The position numbers and the translations under genes are program-made. Positions 1-9,572 of a stretch of 64,000 nt of DNA are shown in pieces. The DNA is from Paludibacteraceae bacterium (GTDB lineage: Bacteria > Bacteroidota > Bacteroidia > Bacteroidales > Paludibacteraceae), in NCBI GenBank assembly GCA_017450435.1, contig JAFSTO010000075.1:54829-118828 (forward strand), read 5' to 3'. Numbering within the stretch: the stretch's first letter is position 1; each line of letters begins with the position of its first letter. The notes under the pieces are model-generated. The model did not search any database. It was not told the origin of the DNA and was given only the letters and a program-made list of their open reading frames with translations.

Positions 1-2146
1 CACGATAGGTGCAGCCTTCTTTCCAACGTGAGCAGCCGTAGGCGGTGTTTCCCCTAATTATATATCCTTGTCGGCAGACCGGACAAACCATGCCCACCTT
101 ACTTGCCTTGACCTCATGCACAACCTCTTCAGTCATCTGCTTGAGTTCGCTAAGGAAGGTGGCGGCGTCCATCTCACCACGTTCTATTTTTCTGAGTTTT
201 TTCTCCCATTGTCCTGTCAGTTCGGCTGACTTGAGCAGTGGTGATTGAATGAGGGCAATGAGCCGTTCGCCGTTGGGGGTGGGGAAGAGCGATTTCCCCT
301 TCTGAAAGATATATTGGCGTTGGAATAGTTTTTTTATTATCTCTGCCCGTGTGGATGGTCTGCCTATACCATTGTCTTTCATCAGGTCGCGCAGTTCGTC
401 ATCGTCAACCAGTTTGCCGGCGGTCTCCATGGCTCGCAGTAGTGTGGCTTCGGTGTAAGGCTTAGGCGGGGTGGTCTGTCGTTCAACAAGTGATGGTTGA
501 TGAGCGCCGCTCTCTCCTTTGGTAAACTCCGGCAACGTTGTAGAACCTGCGGCAGCCGACGAGTCAGAACCATCGGATTCGTCAGAGGTATCAGAGTTGT
601 CAGATGTCGATTTGGCAGAAGCGAACACCTCTCTCCAACCGGGGGTAAGTACTTCTCTGCCGGATGTGCGGAACGGCACTTCGTTAGTAGAGTCATTGCC
701 TTTAACGCAGCCTGTAACGGTGGTCGTCGCCACCTGACAATCGGGGTAAAAAGCGGCTATAAATCGCAGTGCAACAAGGTTGTACACTTTTTTCTCTTCT
801 TCGCTCAGTGCTGCCGGGGCTTGACCGGTGGGGATAATGGCGTGGTGGTCGGTTACCTTGCTGTTGTCGAACACTTTTTTTGATTTGGGCAGTTTTTGTG
901 GCTTGCCGGTGCGTTGCTGCTCCTCGCGCATCAGTTCGCGCAGACGGCTTATCTGCGGGAAGTGCGACTCTATACCTTTGAAGATTGCGGGTACTTTGGA
1001 ATATTGGTCGTCAGGCAGGAAGGTGGTGTCAACGCGAGGGTAGGTGGTGGCATGTTTCTCATACAAGGACTGTATGAGTTGAAGAGTCTTGTCTGCGGAG
1101 AAAGAGTATTTTTTGTTACACTCCACCTGTAGCGAAGTGAGGTCGAACAGACGCGGTGCACCTTCGGTGCTTTTTTTCCGTTCTACGGATGTGACGGTAA
1201 AAGGTAGTGCCGACAGCCGTTTTACCAGTTCTGCGCCCGCAGAAGCATTCTCGATTGGCTCTATGCCTGTGTTTTTTGCTTGCAGTTCGGAAAGAGTGGG
1301 AATGTCCTTGGTTTTTCCTCCTTGTTCTTTGTTTTTTGCTGTTTTCTTCTCTTCCGCCTCTTGCAGCTTTTGTATGTCTGCGAGCAGCTCTTCTTCACTT
1401 TTCTTCACCACAGCTTTGAAAACCACCCCTCGATAGTCGGTCTGCAGTTCCCAGTAGGTGCGTGGCACAAAACGCGTTATCTCGCGTTGACGGTTGACGA
1501 TAAGGGCTAATGTGGGTGTCTGTACTCGTCCGACAGAAAGCGGCTGTTGGCGTTGCCGGTCCTGGCTCTTCCCTGCTGTTGTGATGTTGTTTCTTTGACT
1601 ATTTTGATACTTGAGGGTATAGGCACGTGTGCAGTTCATTCCTAACAGCCAATCGCCTATGGCGCGCATCAGCCCGGCTTCGTAGAGATGACGATATTCT
1701 GATTGGTCTTTGAGTCCCTGAAACCCCTCGCGTATGGCTTCGTCGGTGAGAGAGTTAATCCATAGTCGTTGTACCGGACACTTGACCCCCACTTTCTGCA
1801 TCACCCAGCGTTGTATAAGCTCTCCCTCTTGTCCGGCATCGCCGCAGTTGACTATCATGTCGGCGGCAAGCATGAGGCGGCGTATCGTTTCAAACTGCTT
1901 TTTTACGCCTTGGTCGTCCATTACCTTGATACCAAAACGCTCAGGAATCATTGGCAGTGAGCTCATGTTCCATCCGCGCCACTGTGGTGAGTAGTCCTGC
2001 GGCTCAAGCAGGGTACACAGGTGACCGAAGGTCCATGTGACCTGATAGCCGTTGCCCTCCATGTATCCGTCGCGCCGCTCATTGGCACCAAGAATACGCG
2101 CTATGTCGCGTCCTACTGACGGTTTCTCCGCAATGCATACAATCAT
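1..2146 (-). CDS. topB: DNA topoisomerase III (C-terminus cut by window edge)
   Basis: Type IA topoisomerase that passes single DNA strands through a transient break. The frame opens with MIVCIAEKPSVGRDIA, the TOPRIM start typical of TopB, and stays open for 715 codons to the window edge. The catalytic tyrosine is Tyr369 in TTYPRVDT. Near the end a zinc-ribbon-like segment is readable (CPVC, then YGCSRW and GC), so only about the last 10-20 residues are missing. An unusual Ser/Asp-rich stretch lies at about residues 505-540, just before the last core segment (NGIGRPSTRAEII). The ATG at 2146 is preceded on the minus strand by a Bacteroidota promoter. It is divergent from the SusC gene. Identity is secure. 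Confidence 0.95.
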   Translation of the reverse strand, partial: MIVCIAEKPSVGRDIARILGANERRDGYMEGNGYQVTWTFGHLCTLLEPQDYSPQWRGWNMSSLPMIPERFGIKVMDDQGVKKQFETIRRLMLAADMIVNCGDAGQEGELIQRWVMQKVGVKCPVQRLWINSLTDEAIREGFQGLKDQSEYRHLYEAGLMRAIGDWLLGMNCTRAYTLKYQNSQRNNITTAGKSQDRQRQQPLSVGRVQTPTLALIVNRQREITRFVPRTYWELQTDYRGVVFKAVVKKSEEELLADIQKLQEAEEKKTAKNKEQGGKTKDIPTLSELQAKNTGIEPIENASAGAELVKRLSALPFTVTSVERKKSTEGAPRLFDLTSLQVECNKKYSFSADKTLQLIQSLYEKHATTYPRVDTTFLPDDQYSKVPAIFKGIESHFPQISRLRELMREEQQRTGKPQKLPKSKKVFDNSKVTDHHAIIPTGQAPAALSEEEKKVYNLVALRFIAAFYPDCQVATTTVTGCVKGNDSTNEVPFRTSGREVLTPGWREVFASAKSTSDNSDTSDESDGSDSSAAAGSTTLPEFTKGESGAHQPSLVERQTTPPKPYTEATLLRAMETAGKLVDDDELRDLMKDNGIGRPSTRAEIIKKLFQRQYIFQKGKSLFPTPNGERLIALIQSPLLKSAELTGQWEKKLRKIERGEMDAATFLSELKQMTEEVVHEVKASKVGMVCPVCRQGYIIRGNTAYGCSRWKEGCTYR

Positions 2147-2187
2147 GAGTAGTTCTAACTTTTCAAATGTATATTGTTCGATTTTGA

Positions 2188-2218
2188 CAAAGTTACAAAG
2201 ATTTTATGAATTATGCAA
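2188..2218 (-). promoter_or_regulatory. Promoter of topB
   Basis: Read on the minus strand: CTTG (-33 part, TTG at 2218-2216), 20 nt, then TAACTTTG (-7 part, 2195-2188). This matches the Bacteroidota housekeeping promoter form TTTG-N19-21-TAnnTTTG and points at the topB start about 40 nt downstream. Confidence 0.6.
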
Positions 2219-2299
2219 GATATATTAGGAAAAAACGGCAAAGTGTAAAAATTGACGCAAAAATATCAAATAATCTACAATTACGTCCGTTTTTTTTAC

Positions 2300-2307
2300 T
2301 ACCTTTG
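2300..2307 (+). promoter_or_regulatory. Putative -7 element of the SusCD operon
   Basis: TACCTTTG fits the Bacteroidota -7 box and lies 65 nt before the SusC ATG. No TTTG is present at the usual -33 distance, which would fit a promoter that needs an activator. No HTCS, SusR or ECF sigma gene is in the window, so the regulator is unknown. Confidence 0.45.
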
Positions 2308-2371
2308 TGCTCGTATTTTGGCTATGTATGCTAAACACAGTCTTTAATTAAACAAAAATCAATATTTACAA

Positions 2372-5300
2372 ATGAAAAACAAACAATTTTTCTTCCGCGT
2401 CTTTTGTCTTGCGGCGCTCCTTGGTGCATGGGTTCTTGCAGAGGCAAAGGTTATTACCGGAACGGTGACCGACCAGACGGGTGAGACAATCATCTCGGCG
2501 TCGGTGTTAGTGAAAGGTACCACTATCGGTACTGTGACTGATTTTGATGGTAACTACATGCTTGACGTGCCTGATGATGCCACGATTCTTGTTTTCTCTT
2601 ACATTGGTCTGCAAACTCAGGAGGTGCCTATTAGCGGCTCCGTTATGAACGTTGTGTTGATGGAGAACAGCGAGGTGCTTGAGGAGGTGGTAGTGACAGG
2701 TTATGGTACCACAAAGAAGCGCGACCTTGTTACCTCTGTTGCTTCTGTTAGTGCAGACCAGTTGAAGGATATTCCGGTGACCAGTGCTGCCGAGGCATTG
2801 CAGGGTAAGCTCTCCGGTGTGCAGGTAACTACGACCGAAGGCTCGCCTGATGCTGACGTGAAGATTCGTGTACGTGGCGGTACGTCGCTCACTCAATCAA
2901 GTGACCCGCTTTACATCGTGGACGGATTTCCCGTATCTTCTATCGCTGATATAGCTCCGTCAGACATAGCTTCGATGGATGTACTCAAGGACGCAGCTGC
3001 TACCGCTATCTATGGTGCACAGGGTGCTAACGGCGTAATTATCATCACAACGAAGGATACCAAATCGTCTGATGCCGAGAAGATGACTATTCATGCTGAC
3101 TATAGCGGCTACATGGGGTGGCGCCGCATGGCAAAGAAATATAAGATGATGGACGGCGAGGACTATATTCGCACTCAGTATGAGTTCGCTTATATGGATG
3201 GCAAGGGCTCTGATGACAAGATGCTCAATAACTTTTATAAGATTTACGATACTCAGCACTATGACGGAAAGGCTAAGACTCATGGCACTTTCACGCAGGT
3301 GATAGACGATTGGCGTGCTATTCGCTCCGATGAGTCTGTTTTGACAAAAGTTTTCCCTCATGCTGATATGGACTTATACCACAGGTTTAAGGACGCTAAT
3401 GGTGATATAGATTGGCAGGAAGCCGCTTTCGGAGGTAATCACCTTAACTCCAACCACACCTTCAATGTGTCGGGTGGTATGAAGTCGGCAAACTTTAACT
3501 TTTCTTACAACCGTGTTGACGATGAGTCAATCATGTACGGCTCCAACTACAGCCGAAACAATCTTTCTCTGAAGACTAAATTCCAACCTATTAAGGGGCT
3601 TACCATTGCTGCTACAGCTCGTTATTCTAACACAAACGTGCTTGGCGCAGGTACAAACTCAGCGCAAGATGCCGGTTCGACTAACGAGGGTCGTCTGCGT
3701 AACGCCGTCAGCTTTGTTCCGCTGCCGGGTATTGAGGCTTATATCAAAAGTCTTGACGAAGACGATGATACCGACCTCGGTAACCTCTGGAACCCGATCA
3801 TTGCTATCAATGACAGCTACAAGAAGAAAATCGACAATAAGCTGACGTTGAACGGATACATATCATATAAGTTCGCTAAATACTTCACCGTACGTGCTGA
3901 GCTGGGTTATGAGAACCGCACTGTTACGCAGGACCGCTATTACGGTAAGACAACCTTCTACGCTCGCCAAGGCGATGGTAATGCCAATGTGGGACAGGGC
4001 TATGGCCATTCGATATCTACCAACGACCATACTTCGCGTCTGAAAGAGACAAACACCTTCGAGTATGCGCAGAAGTTTGTAAACAAAGCACATGACTTTT
4101 CGTTGCTCATCGGTGAGGAACAGACTATTAACAAAGGTGAGATTCGTACCACTTACGGATATGGTTTTGATCCGGCTTTGTCAGGAGCAGAAGTGTTTAA
4201 CCTTCTTGGTCAGGCGCAGAAGTCTGCCATCAGGACATACGTTGACCCGACTGACAACATGCTGTCGTTCTTTGCACGCGCAAACTATAACTATAAAGGT
4301 CGCTACTATCTGACCGCCACGTTCCGTGCCGATGGTTCTTCACGCTTCACCAAGGGTAACCAATGGGGTTTCTTTCCGTCTGTTGCCGCAGCTTGGCGTA
4401 TGGTGGATGAGTCGTGGATGGAGAATGCGCAAGACTGGCTGTCAAACCTGAAGTTCCGTCTGTCATACGGTACGGTGGGTAACAACAATGTTGACCTTGG
4501 TTATCTGCACTTCGACTACCTTGCTTCGCAGTCGGCTTATATGCAGGGAATGAGTACTATACTAACCGACGGCCAGAACGGTACAAGCAACTATCTTATT
4601 GCTGCTAATCCGAACCTGAAGTGGGAGACAACGGTGACTCGCGACTTCGGTATTGACTACGGTTTCTTCAACGAGCGGTTGAGCGGTGCTTTGGACCTCT
4701 ATTGGAACAATACCAAAGACCTTATTCTTCGTTATCGTTTAGCTACGGGTGGATATAACTACCAGTATCGTAATATCGGTTCTACCGACAACAAGGGTGT
4801 TGAGTTCTCTATCAAAGGCGTTATTCTCGACCATCGTAGCAAGTCGCTCTCATACGGCCTGACCGTTGATGCGAACATCTCTTATAACCACAACACTGTT
4901 GTTGACCTTGGTGGTATGGACTCATATCAGGTCAGCTCAGCTTGCTTCTCTACCTATTATTCTCAAGGCTACGAGTTTATGCTGACACCGGGCTCAATGA
5001 TTGGTGACGTTTATGGCTACAAGACCGATGGCTGGTACACGGCTTCCGACTTCGCTTCATATAACAAGAGTATCGGTAAGAGCGGCGGTTGGCATGATGC
5101 TGACGGAAATGCGATAAACACTCCTCTCGGTGAGGCATATCCGGGTATGCCGAAGATAGTGAAGAATGCTGATACCGATGGTGACGGGGTGGCTGACGGC
5201 TATGAGCTTGAGAAGATTGGCAACACAATGCCTATCGTCAACGGCGGCTTTAATGTCGGTTTCTTCATTGGTGGCGACAACTGGGGCAAGATTGACCTTG

Positions 5301-5857
5301 CTGCTAACTTCACCTACTCGGTTGGCAACGATGTTATCAACATGACAGCGCTCGACTATTCGTCTCTCTGCAGCTCTACCAAGAACCGCAACCTGCTTGC
5401 TTCAAAAGGTTTCGGTAAACGTTATTCATTATTCGATGCTGACGGTAAATTCATGCCTGTTGACGGTGTTTCTTATACGGGCAACGACCTTACGGGAGAT
5501 GCCTTCACGGCTATGGCTCTGAAGGTGGATGAGGCCAACGCAGGCGCTACGACAGCCAACCCGTATTGCGGCTCGCTTGTTCTGACTGACAAATATGTGG
5601 AGGACGCATCGTTTGTTCGTTTGGCTTCGCTTAACCTGGGTTACACTATCCCTACCAAATGGGTAGAGAAAGCGCATATCTCTAACCTGCGTGTCTTCTT
5701 CTCTGCTACCAACCTCTTTGTGGCAACCAAGTATTCGGGCGCAGACCCGGAGGTGGATACCCGCTCGAAAATCAACCCGTTGGCAGTGGGCGTGGACTTC
5801 TCCGCTTTCCCGAAGAGCCGTGGCTTCAACTTCGGTGTAAACCTCTCGTTTGAATAA
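2372..5857 (+). CDS. SusC/RagA-family TonB-linked outer membrane transporter
   Basis: TonB-dependent transporter that imports oligosaccharides across the outer membrane together with the SusD lipoprotein encoded next to it. The 1161-residue protein has a signal peptide (about 1-25), a carboxypeptidase-regulatory-like domain (VITGTVTDQTGETI to about residue 95), then the VVVTGYGTTKKRDL TonB-box/SusC signature and a plug with the VRVRGGTSL-type and PLYIVDGFP motifs at about 165-190. A long beta-barrel follows and ends in an aromatic residue-containing strand (VNLSFE). A DTDGDGVADGYE calcium-binding-like loop sits in the barrel at about residue 935. From the PL1 lyase and CE12 esterase downstream, the substrate is probably a pectic oligomer, which is inference. 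Length is typical for the family. Confidence 0.95.
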   Translation: MKNKQFFFRVFCLAALLGAWVLAEAKVITGTVTDQTGETIISASVLVKGTTIGTVTDFDGNYMLDVPDDATILVFSYIGLQTQEVPISGSVMNVVLMENSEVLEEVVVTGYGTTKKRDLVTSVASVSADQLKDIPVTSAAEALQGKLSGVQVTTTEGSPDADVKIRVRGGTSLTQSSDPLYIVDGFPVSSIADIAPSDIASMDVLKDAAATAIYGAQGANGVIIITTKDTKSSDAEKMTIHADYSGYMGWRRMAKKYKMMDGEDYIRTQYEFAYMDGKGSDDKMLNNFYKIYDTQHYDGKAKTHGTFTQVIDDWRAIRSDESVLTKVFPHADMDLYHRFKDANGDIDWQEAAFGGNHLNSNHTFNVSGGMKSANFNFSYNRVDDESIMYGSNYSRNNLSLKTKFQPIKGLTIAATARYSNTNVLGAGTNSAQDAGSTNEGRLRNAVSFVPLPGIEAYIKSLDEDDDTDLGNLWNPIIAINDSYKKKIDNKLTLNGYISYKFAKYFTVRAELGYENRTVTQDRYYGKTTFYARQGDGNANVGQGYGHSISTNDHTSRLKETNTFEYAQKFVNKAHDFSLLIGEEQTINKGEIRTTYGYGFDPALSGAEVFNLLGQAQKSAIRTYVDPTDNMLSFFARANYNYKGRYYLTATFRADGSSRFTKGNQWGFFPSVAAAWRMVDESWMENAQDWLSNLKFRLSYGTVGNNNVDLGYLHFDYLASQSAYMQGMSTILTDGQNGTSNYLIAANPNLKWETTVTRDFGIDYGFFNERLSGALDLYWNNTKDLILRYRLATGGYNYQYRNIGSTDNKGVEFSIKGVILDHRSKSLSYGLTVDANISYNHNTVVDLGGMDSYQVSSACFSTYYSQGYEFMLTPGSMIGDVYGYKTDGWYTASDFASYNKSIGKSGGWHDADGNAINTPLGEAYPGMPKIVKNADTDGDGVADGYELEKIGNTMPIVNGGFNVGFFIGGDNWGKIDLAANFTYSVGNDVINMTALDYSSLCSSTKNRNLLASKGFGKRYSLFDADGKFMPVDGVSYTGNDLTGDAFTAMALKVDEANAGATTANPYCGSLVLTDKYVEDASFVRLASLNLGYTIPTKWVEKAHISNLRVFFSATNLFVATKYSGADPEVDTRSKINPLAVGVDFSAFPKSRGFNFGVNLSFE

Positions 5858-5909
5858 GGAGTAAGACCAACATAATTGAATAGTATAAACAAGCTTAAAA
5901 AACAAAGAT

Positions 5910-7877
5910 ATGAAAAACATTAAATATATAATAGGCATTTCGGCTGTGGCACTGCTCAGTTCGTGCAAGGGTGACGGCTTTTTGAGCAACGAGTCGCCTT
6001 CGGCAATGGACGCCTCAACCGTCTATTCCAGTACCATTAATACTGAGCAGGCTATCTTCGGTGTGTATAACCTAATGGGGTCGAACAACTCCTATCGTAA
6101 TCGTATGGCATGCGGCTTTAATGGTCTGAATACCGATATAGAGTATAGTACCAAGTCTTCCAGTACTTCTGCCGGTGAGCCGGATTTGATGCTGTACGAT
6201 TGCACGGTGGCTAATACACGTGTGTCGAATGCCGGCGGCTCGGATATCTGGTCATACCTTAATACCATGATTGAGCGCTGCAATAACATTATAGAAGGTC
6301 TGGAGGAGTACGGCAATGTGGAGCAGCGCGACACAATGGCGGCATTCCTCGGTGAGGCGTACTTCTTGCGCTCGTTTGCTTACCTGGAGCAGGTTAAGTT
6401 CTGGGGCGACGTGCCTGCACGTTTCGTTTCTCTGGCCAAGGATGAGAAAGGTGTTGACGCCGTCAAGTCTGATCGTAACGAGATATATGCTCATTTACGT
6501 ACCGACCTGCTACGTGCAGCTGAGTTGCTTCCGTGGTCGCAAGAGCGCGTAGGTAGTGCGCAGAACAACGTGGGACGTGCTAATAAAGCAGCAGCTCTCG
6601 CTCTGCTCGCACGGGCTGACCTGATGTATGCCGGCAAGGCTGTGCGCCCGAATAGCATACAAGACCCGAGCGGATATAAGGTGGACTATAATGTGACTGA
6701 TGCCGGACTGAGAAAAGAGATTTATAAAGAGGCTCTTGATGCTTGTGCACAGATTATTAAGCACGACGATTACAAGTTGGCTTCTGACTTCGCTACACCG
6801 TTCAAACAAATCTGCTCGGATGTCACCTCTTACAAAGACATGGAGCATATTTGGGTTATGCCGTTTGCTGACGGCGCTCGCGGACAAGTGCTCAACTACA
6901 ATGCACCGAAGATTTCGTCCAACGGACAGAGTTCTCTTCCCGGTCATCTCCCCGGCTACGGTAGCGGCGGTTCATCTAACGGACATATTTGCGTGTCGCC
7001 GGCATTTGTATATGCTTTTGATAAGGATGACAAACGTCGTGACATTACGTATGTACCGGGTCAGTGGGAGTATGACAATGGTAGCGGCGAGTCTTCAACA
7101 GACTCTACTCGTCTGCTTATATTCCCTAACCACCACTTCAATGATCTTAAGCTTTATATGAAGCACAACCAGATAAACAACTTCTATCTTGGCAAGTTCC
7201 GCTTTGAATGGATGGCTGACGGCAGAACTCTCACCTCTACCGATGATGGTATTGATTTCCCTGTGCTTCGTTATGCTGACGTGCTGCTTATGTTTGCAGA
7301 GGCATCAATCGGTGGTATCAGTGGTGATGTGCCTGCTAATGAGACGGGCCTTGACCCGTTGGCTGAGTTCAACAAAGTGCGTACTCGCGCCGGTCTGAAA
7401 GGAATTTCAGCACTTTCGATGGATGCCATTATGAAGGAGCGTGCTTTCGAGCTTTGCGGCGAGTATGTTCGTAAGTATGACCTCATGCGCTGGGGCAACC
7501 TGAAAGAGAAGGTTATGGAAACGGCGAAGACGGTTCGTGATATGGGTAAAGCAGACTCACGACACGCTATGAATTTAGGCGATTCTATCTTCTACAAATA
7601 TCGTTTTGATGCTGAATTGAACGGATATGTGATGGATAGTATTTATGGTCTGAACTACGGCGAAGTGTCTCGTCCTGCTTATTTCAACAAGGCTACAGGA
7701 TGGCAGGCAAAAGAGTTCTTCTACTCTGAGTCAAAAGGAAATATTCTCAGCGAGAGCAATTACCCTATCTATTCATCGGAGGAGAAACTTGAGTCTCGCC
7801 AATATTGGCCTATCTTCTCAACCAATATCGCAGCTTCGAATGGTAAGCTGTGGAACAACTATGGTTACGGAGAATAA
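5910..7877 (+). CDS. SusD/RagB-family nutrient-binding outer membrane lipoprotein
   Basis: Surface lipoprotein that captures glycans and closes over the SusC pore. The 655-residue protein begins with a lipoprotein signal (LLSSC, Cys at about residue 19). The SusD TPR signature AYFLRSFAYLEQVKFWGDVP is clear at about 150-170, and the C-terminal family region with LRYADVLLMFAEA and RAFELCGEYVRKYDLMRWG follows. It begins 52 nt after SusC, so the two are surely co-transcribed. It is somewhat longer than many SusD proteins (500-600 residues) but shows no break. Substrate assignment to pectin rests on the neighbouring lyase. Confidence 0.95.
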   Translation: MKNIKYIIGISAVALLSSCKGDGFLSNESPSAMDASTVYSSTINTEQAIFGVYNLMGSNNSYRNRMACGFNGLNTDIEYSTKSSSTSAGEPDLMLYDCTVANTRVSNAGGSDIWSYLNTMIERCNNIIEGLEEYGNVEQRDTMAAFLGEAYFLRSFAYLEQVKFWGDVPARFVSLAKDEKGVDAVKSDRNEIYAHLRTDLLRAAELLPWSQERVGSAQNNVGRANKAAALALLARADLMYAGKAVRPNSIQDPSGYKVDYNVTDAGLRKEIYKEALDACAQIIKHDDYKLASDFATPFKQICSDVTSYKDMEHIWVMPFADGARGQVLNYNAPKISSNGQSSLPGHLPGYGSGGSSNGHICVSPAFVYAFDKDDKRRDITYVPGQWEYDNGSGESSTDSTRLLIFPNHHFNDLKLYMKHNQINNFYLGKFRFEWMADGRTLTSTDDGIDFPVLRYADVLLMFAEASIGGISGDVPANETGLDPLAEFNKVRTRAGLKGISALSMDAIMKERAFELCGEYVRKYDLMRWGNLKEKVMETAKTVRDMGKADSRHAMNLGDSIFYKYRFDAELNGYVMDSIYGLNYGEVSRPAYFNKATGWQAKEFFYSESKGNILSESNYPIYSSEEKLESRQYWPIFSTNIAASNGKLWNNYGYGE

Positions 7878-7891
7878 AGCGTAACAAACAC

Positions 7892-7933
7892 GTACACATG
7901 CGTACAACCGTCAATGGCTGTACGCATGCGTAC
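7892..7933 (+). repeat. Intercistronic stem-loop between susD and the PL1 gene
   Basis: A long hairpin: GTAC, then CATGCGTACA and CC on the left arm pair with GG, TGTACGCATG and GTAC on the right arm, with two single mismatches and a 6-nt loop. No T-run follows, so it is not a standard terminator. It may stabilise or partly insulate the SusCD message from the enzyme gene. Confidence 0.6.
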
Positions 7934-7966
7934 TATATATAAATATATGTCTAAACCAATCCGGTT

Positions 7967-9412
7967 ATGTATATTCGAGGAAAGTTCTTTTTGTTTGGCA
8001 GTTTGTTCTGTGTGGCTGCCATGTTGTCGTGCAAACCTTCTTCTGAGGTGAGTGATGACACCACTGACGCCAAGTTGGCTGCCGCTTGTGACTATATACA
8101 AGGTTGCGGGGCAGGAACAATAGGTGGCAAGAACGGTACAGTGTATATTGTCACTACTCTTGCCGACTCCATAGACGAGTCGGAAGACAAGCCTGTTGCG
8201 GGCACGCTGCGCTATGCTGTGGAGCAAGGCGAGGCGCGAGTGGTGTTGTTTAATGTGGCAGGAACTATATACCTGAAGAAACCTCTTAACATCACACGTG
8301 GCAACATTACTATTGCCGGACAATCAGCCCCCGGAGACGGTATCTGTATCGCTGATTATCCTATTATCATCAAAGGGGTGGAAAATGTTATACTACGCTT
8401 CCTGAGAGTGAGAATGGGCGACCGCTCAAGAGAGGAGTATGACGCCTTGTCTGTGAATAACTGCAAGAACGTTGTCATTGACCATTGTTCGTTCTCATGG
8501 TCCACCGACGAGTGTGTCAGCTGCTACGGCAACGAGAACTTTACCATGCAGTATTGTTTTGTGACAGAGTCGCTCCGTAGTTCGGTGCATGGCAAGGGTA
8601 CTCACGGCTATGGTGGTATATGGGGAGGAACGAATGCCACATTCCACCACAATCTTATTGCGCATCATGATAGCCGTAACCCTCGTTTCGACCATGACTA
8701 CGTCAATCACACTCATCGAGGACCGGTTGATTTTGTCAATAATGTTGTGTATAACTGGGGCGGCAACTCTGCCTATGGCGGAGAGAGTGTCAATACTCCA
8801 AGACAAATCAATTTCACAGCCAATTACTTCAAGCCGGGTCCGGCAACGAATAGCAAGGTGAGTGCCCGTCTTGTCAATCCTTGGACGTCGTGCGACAATT
8901 GCACGCACACTTTGTCGGGTACGGTGGTGCCGCCGAGTCTGTATCTCGCCGACAATTATATGTTCGGGTCCCAAGAGGTGACGGCAGATAACCGTAAGGG
9001 TTCCACTACAACGCAGGGCTTGGTCAGCTCACCTTTCAGCATGTCGGTCGAACTGAAAGCCGAGACGGCAGAGCAGGCTTATGAGACTGTTCTTGCCAAG
9101 GCCGGCTGTTCGCTCAAGCGCGATGCAATAGATGAGCGCATCGTCGGTGAGGTGAGAAACGGCACAAGTACGTGCAAGGGTTCCAACGGCTCTAAAGGGG
9201 GACTGATAGACACGCAGGCTGATGCCGGTGGCTGGCCTGACTATACCGGTACACGACAGAAGGATACTGACGGCGACGGCATACCCGACGACTGGGAGAC
9301 TGAGCACGGACTGAACCCGAAGTCTTACGCCGACAGCAAACAGCAGACCCTCGTCGCCGGCTATTCAAACCTTGAGGTGTATCTCAACGCCATTGTATCG
9401 CACCTGTACTAA
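7967..9412 (+). CDS. Pectate lyase, polysaccharide lyase family 1-like, lipoprotein
   Basis: Predicted to cleave polygalacturonate by beta-elimination at the cell surface. The 481-residue protein starts with a lipoprotein signal (AAMLSC, Cys about 22). A right-handed beta-helix of the PL1 type follows: AGTLRYAVEQ, TIAGQSAPGDG, VILRFLRVRMGD, VIDHCSFSWSTDE, and SRNPRF, where the conserved Arg is the expected catalytic base. Near the C-terminus, DTDGDGIPDDWE is a calcium-binding thrombospondin-3-like motif. It lies 89 nt after SusD across a hairpin and probably belongs to the same transcription unit. The family call is firm; exact substrate (homogalacturonan versus methylated pectin) is not visible. 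Confidence 0.9.
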   Translation: MYIRGKFFLFGSLFCVAAMLSCKPSSEVSDDTTDAKLAAACDYIQGCGAGTIGGKNGTVYIVTTLADSIDESEDKPVAGTLRYAVEQGEARVVLFNVAGTIYLKKPLNITRGNITIAGQSAPGDGICIADYPIIIKGVENVILRFLRVRMGDRSREEYDALSVNNCKNVVIDHCSFSWSTDECVSCYGNENFTMQYCFVTESLRSSVHGKGTHGYGGIWGGTNATFHHNLIAHHDSRNPRFDHDYVNHTHRGPVDFVNNVVYNWGGNSAYGGESVNTPRQINFTANYFKPGPATNSKVSARLVNPWTSCDNCTHTLSGTVVPPSLYLADNYMFGSQEVTADNRKGSTTTQGLVSSPFSMSVELKAETAEQAYETVLAKAGCSLKRDAIDERIVGEVRNGTSTCKGSNGSKGGLIDTQADAGGWPDYTGTRQKDTDGDGIPDDWETEHGLNPKSYADSKQQTLVAGYSNLEVYLNAIVSHLY

Positions 9413-9423
9413 CGCGGTTCTGT

Positions 9424-9447
9424 GTATCGCGCATTAATGCGCGATAC
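9424..9447. repeat. REP-like palindrome copy 1
   Basis: A perfect 24-nt palindrome whose half-site is GTATCGCGCATT. It lies 12 nt after the PL1 stop codon. Its core, ATCGCGCATT plus its complement, recurs four more times within 1 kb, three of them inside the transposase gene. Confidence 0.85.
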
Positions 9448-9448
9448 C

Positions 9449-9473
9449 ACGGGCAACCCCTACGGGCAACCCC
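9449..9473. repeat. Tandem ACGGGCAACCCC repeat
   Basis: Two exact copies of ACGGGCAACCCC (9449-9460 and 9462-9473) lie between palindrome copies 1 and 2. Related GGCAA words recur in the glycine-rich linker of the transposase downstream. Confidence 0.6.
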
Positions 9474-9485
9474 AAGCCGAAATGC

Positions 9486-9505
9486 ATCGCGCATTAATGC
9501 GCGAT
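9486..9505. repeat. REP-like palindrome copy 2
   Basis: A perfect 20-nt palindrome, half-site ATCGCGCATT, 67 nt upstream of the transposase start. Same core as copy 1. Confidence 0.85.
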
Positions 9506-9572
9506 AACAACCAACAACCAACTTGTCAACCAAGTCGTCAAACCCAACCTATAATCGAATTTTAGCAAAACA

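Noticed and set aside
5910-7877. Long reading frames on the opposite strand under susC, susD and the giant gene
   Set aside because: They lack family matches, start and stop at random relative to the real genes, and have no promoters; they are shadows of the coding strand.
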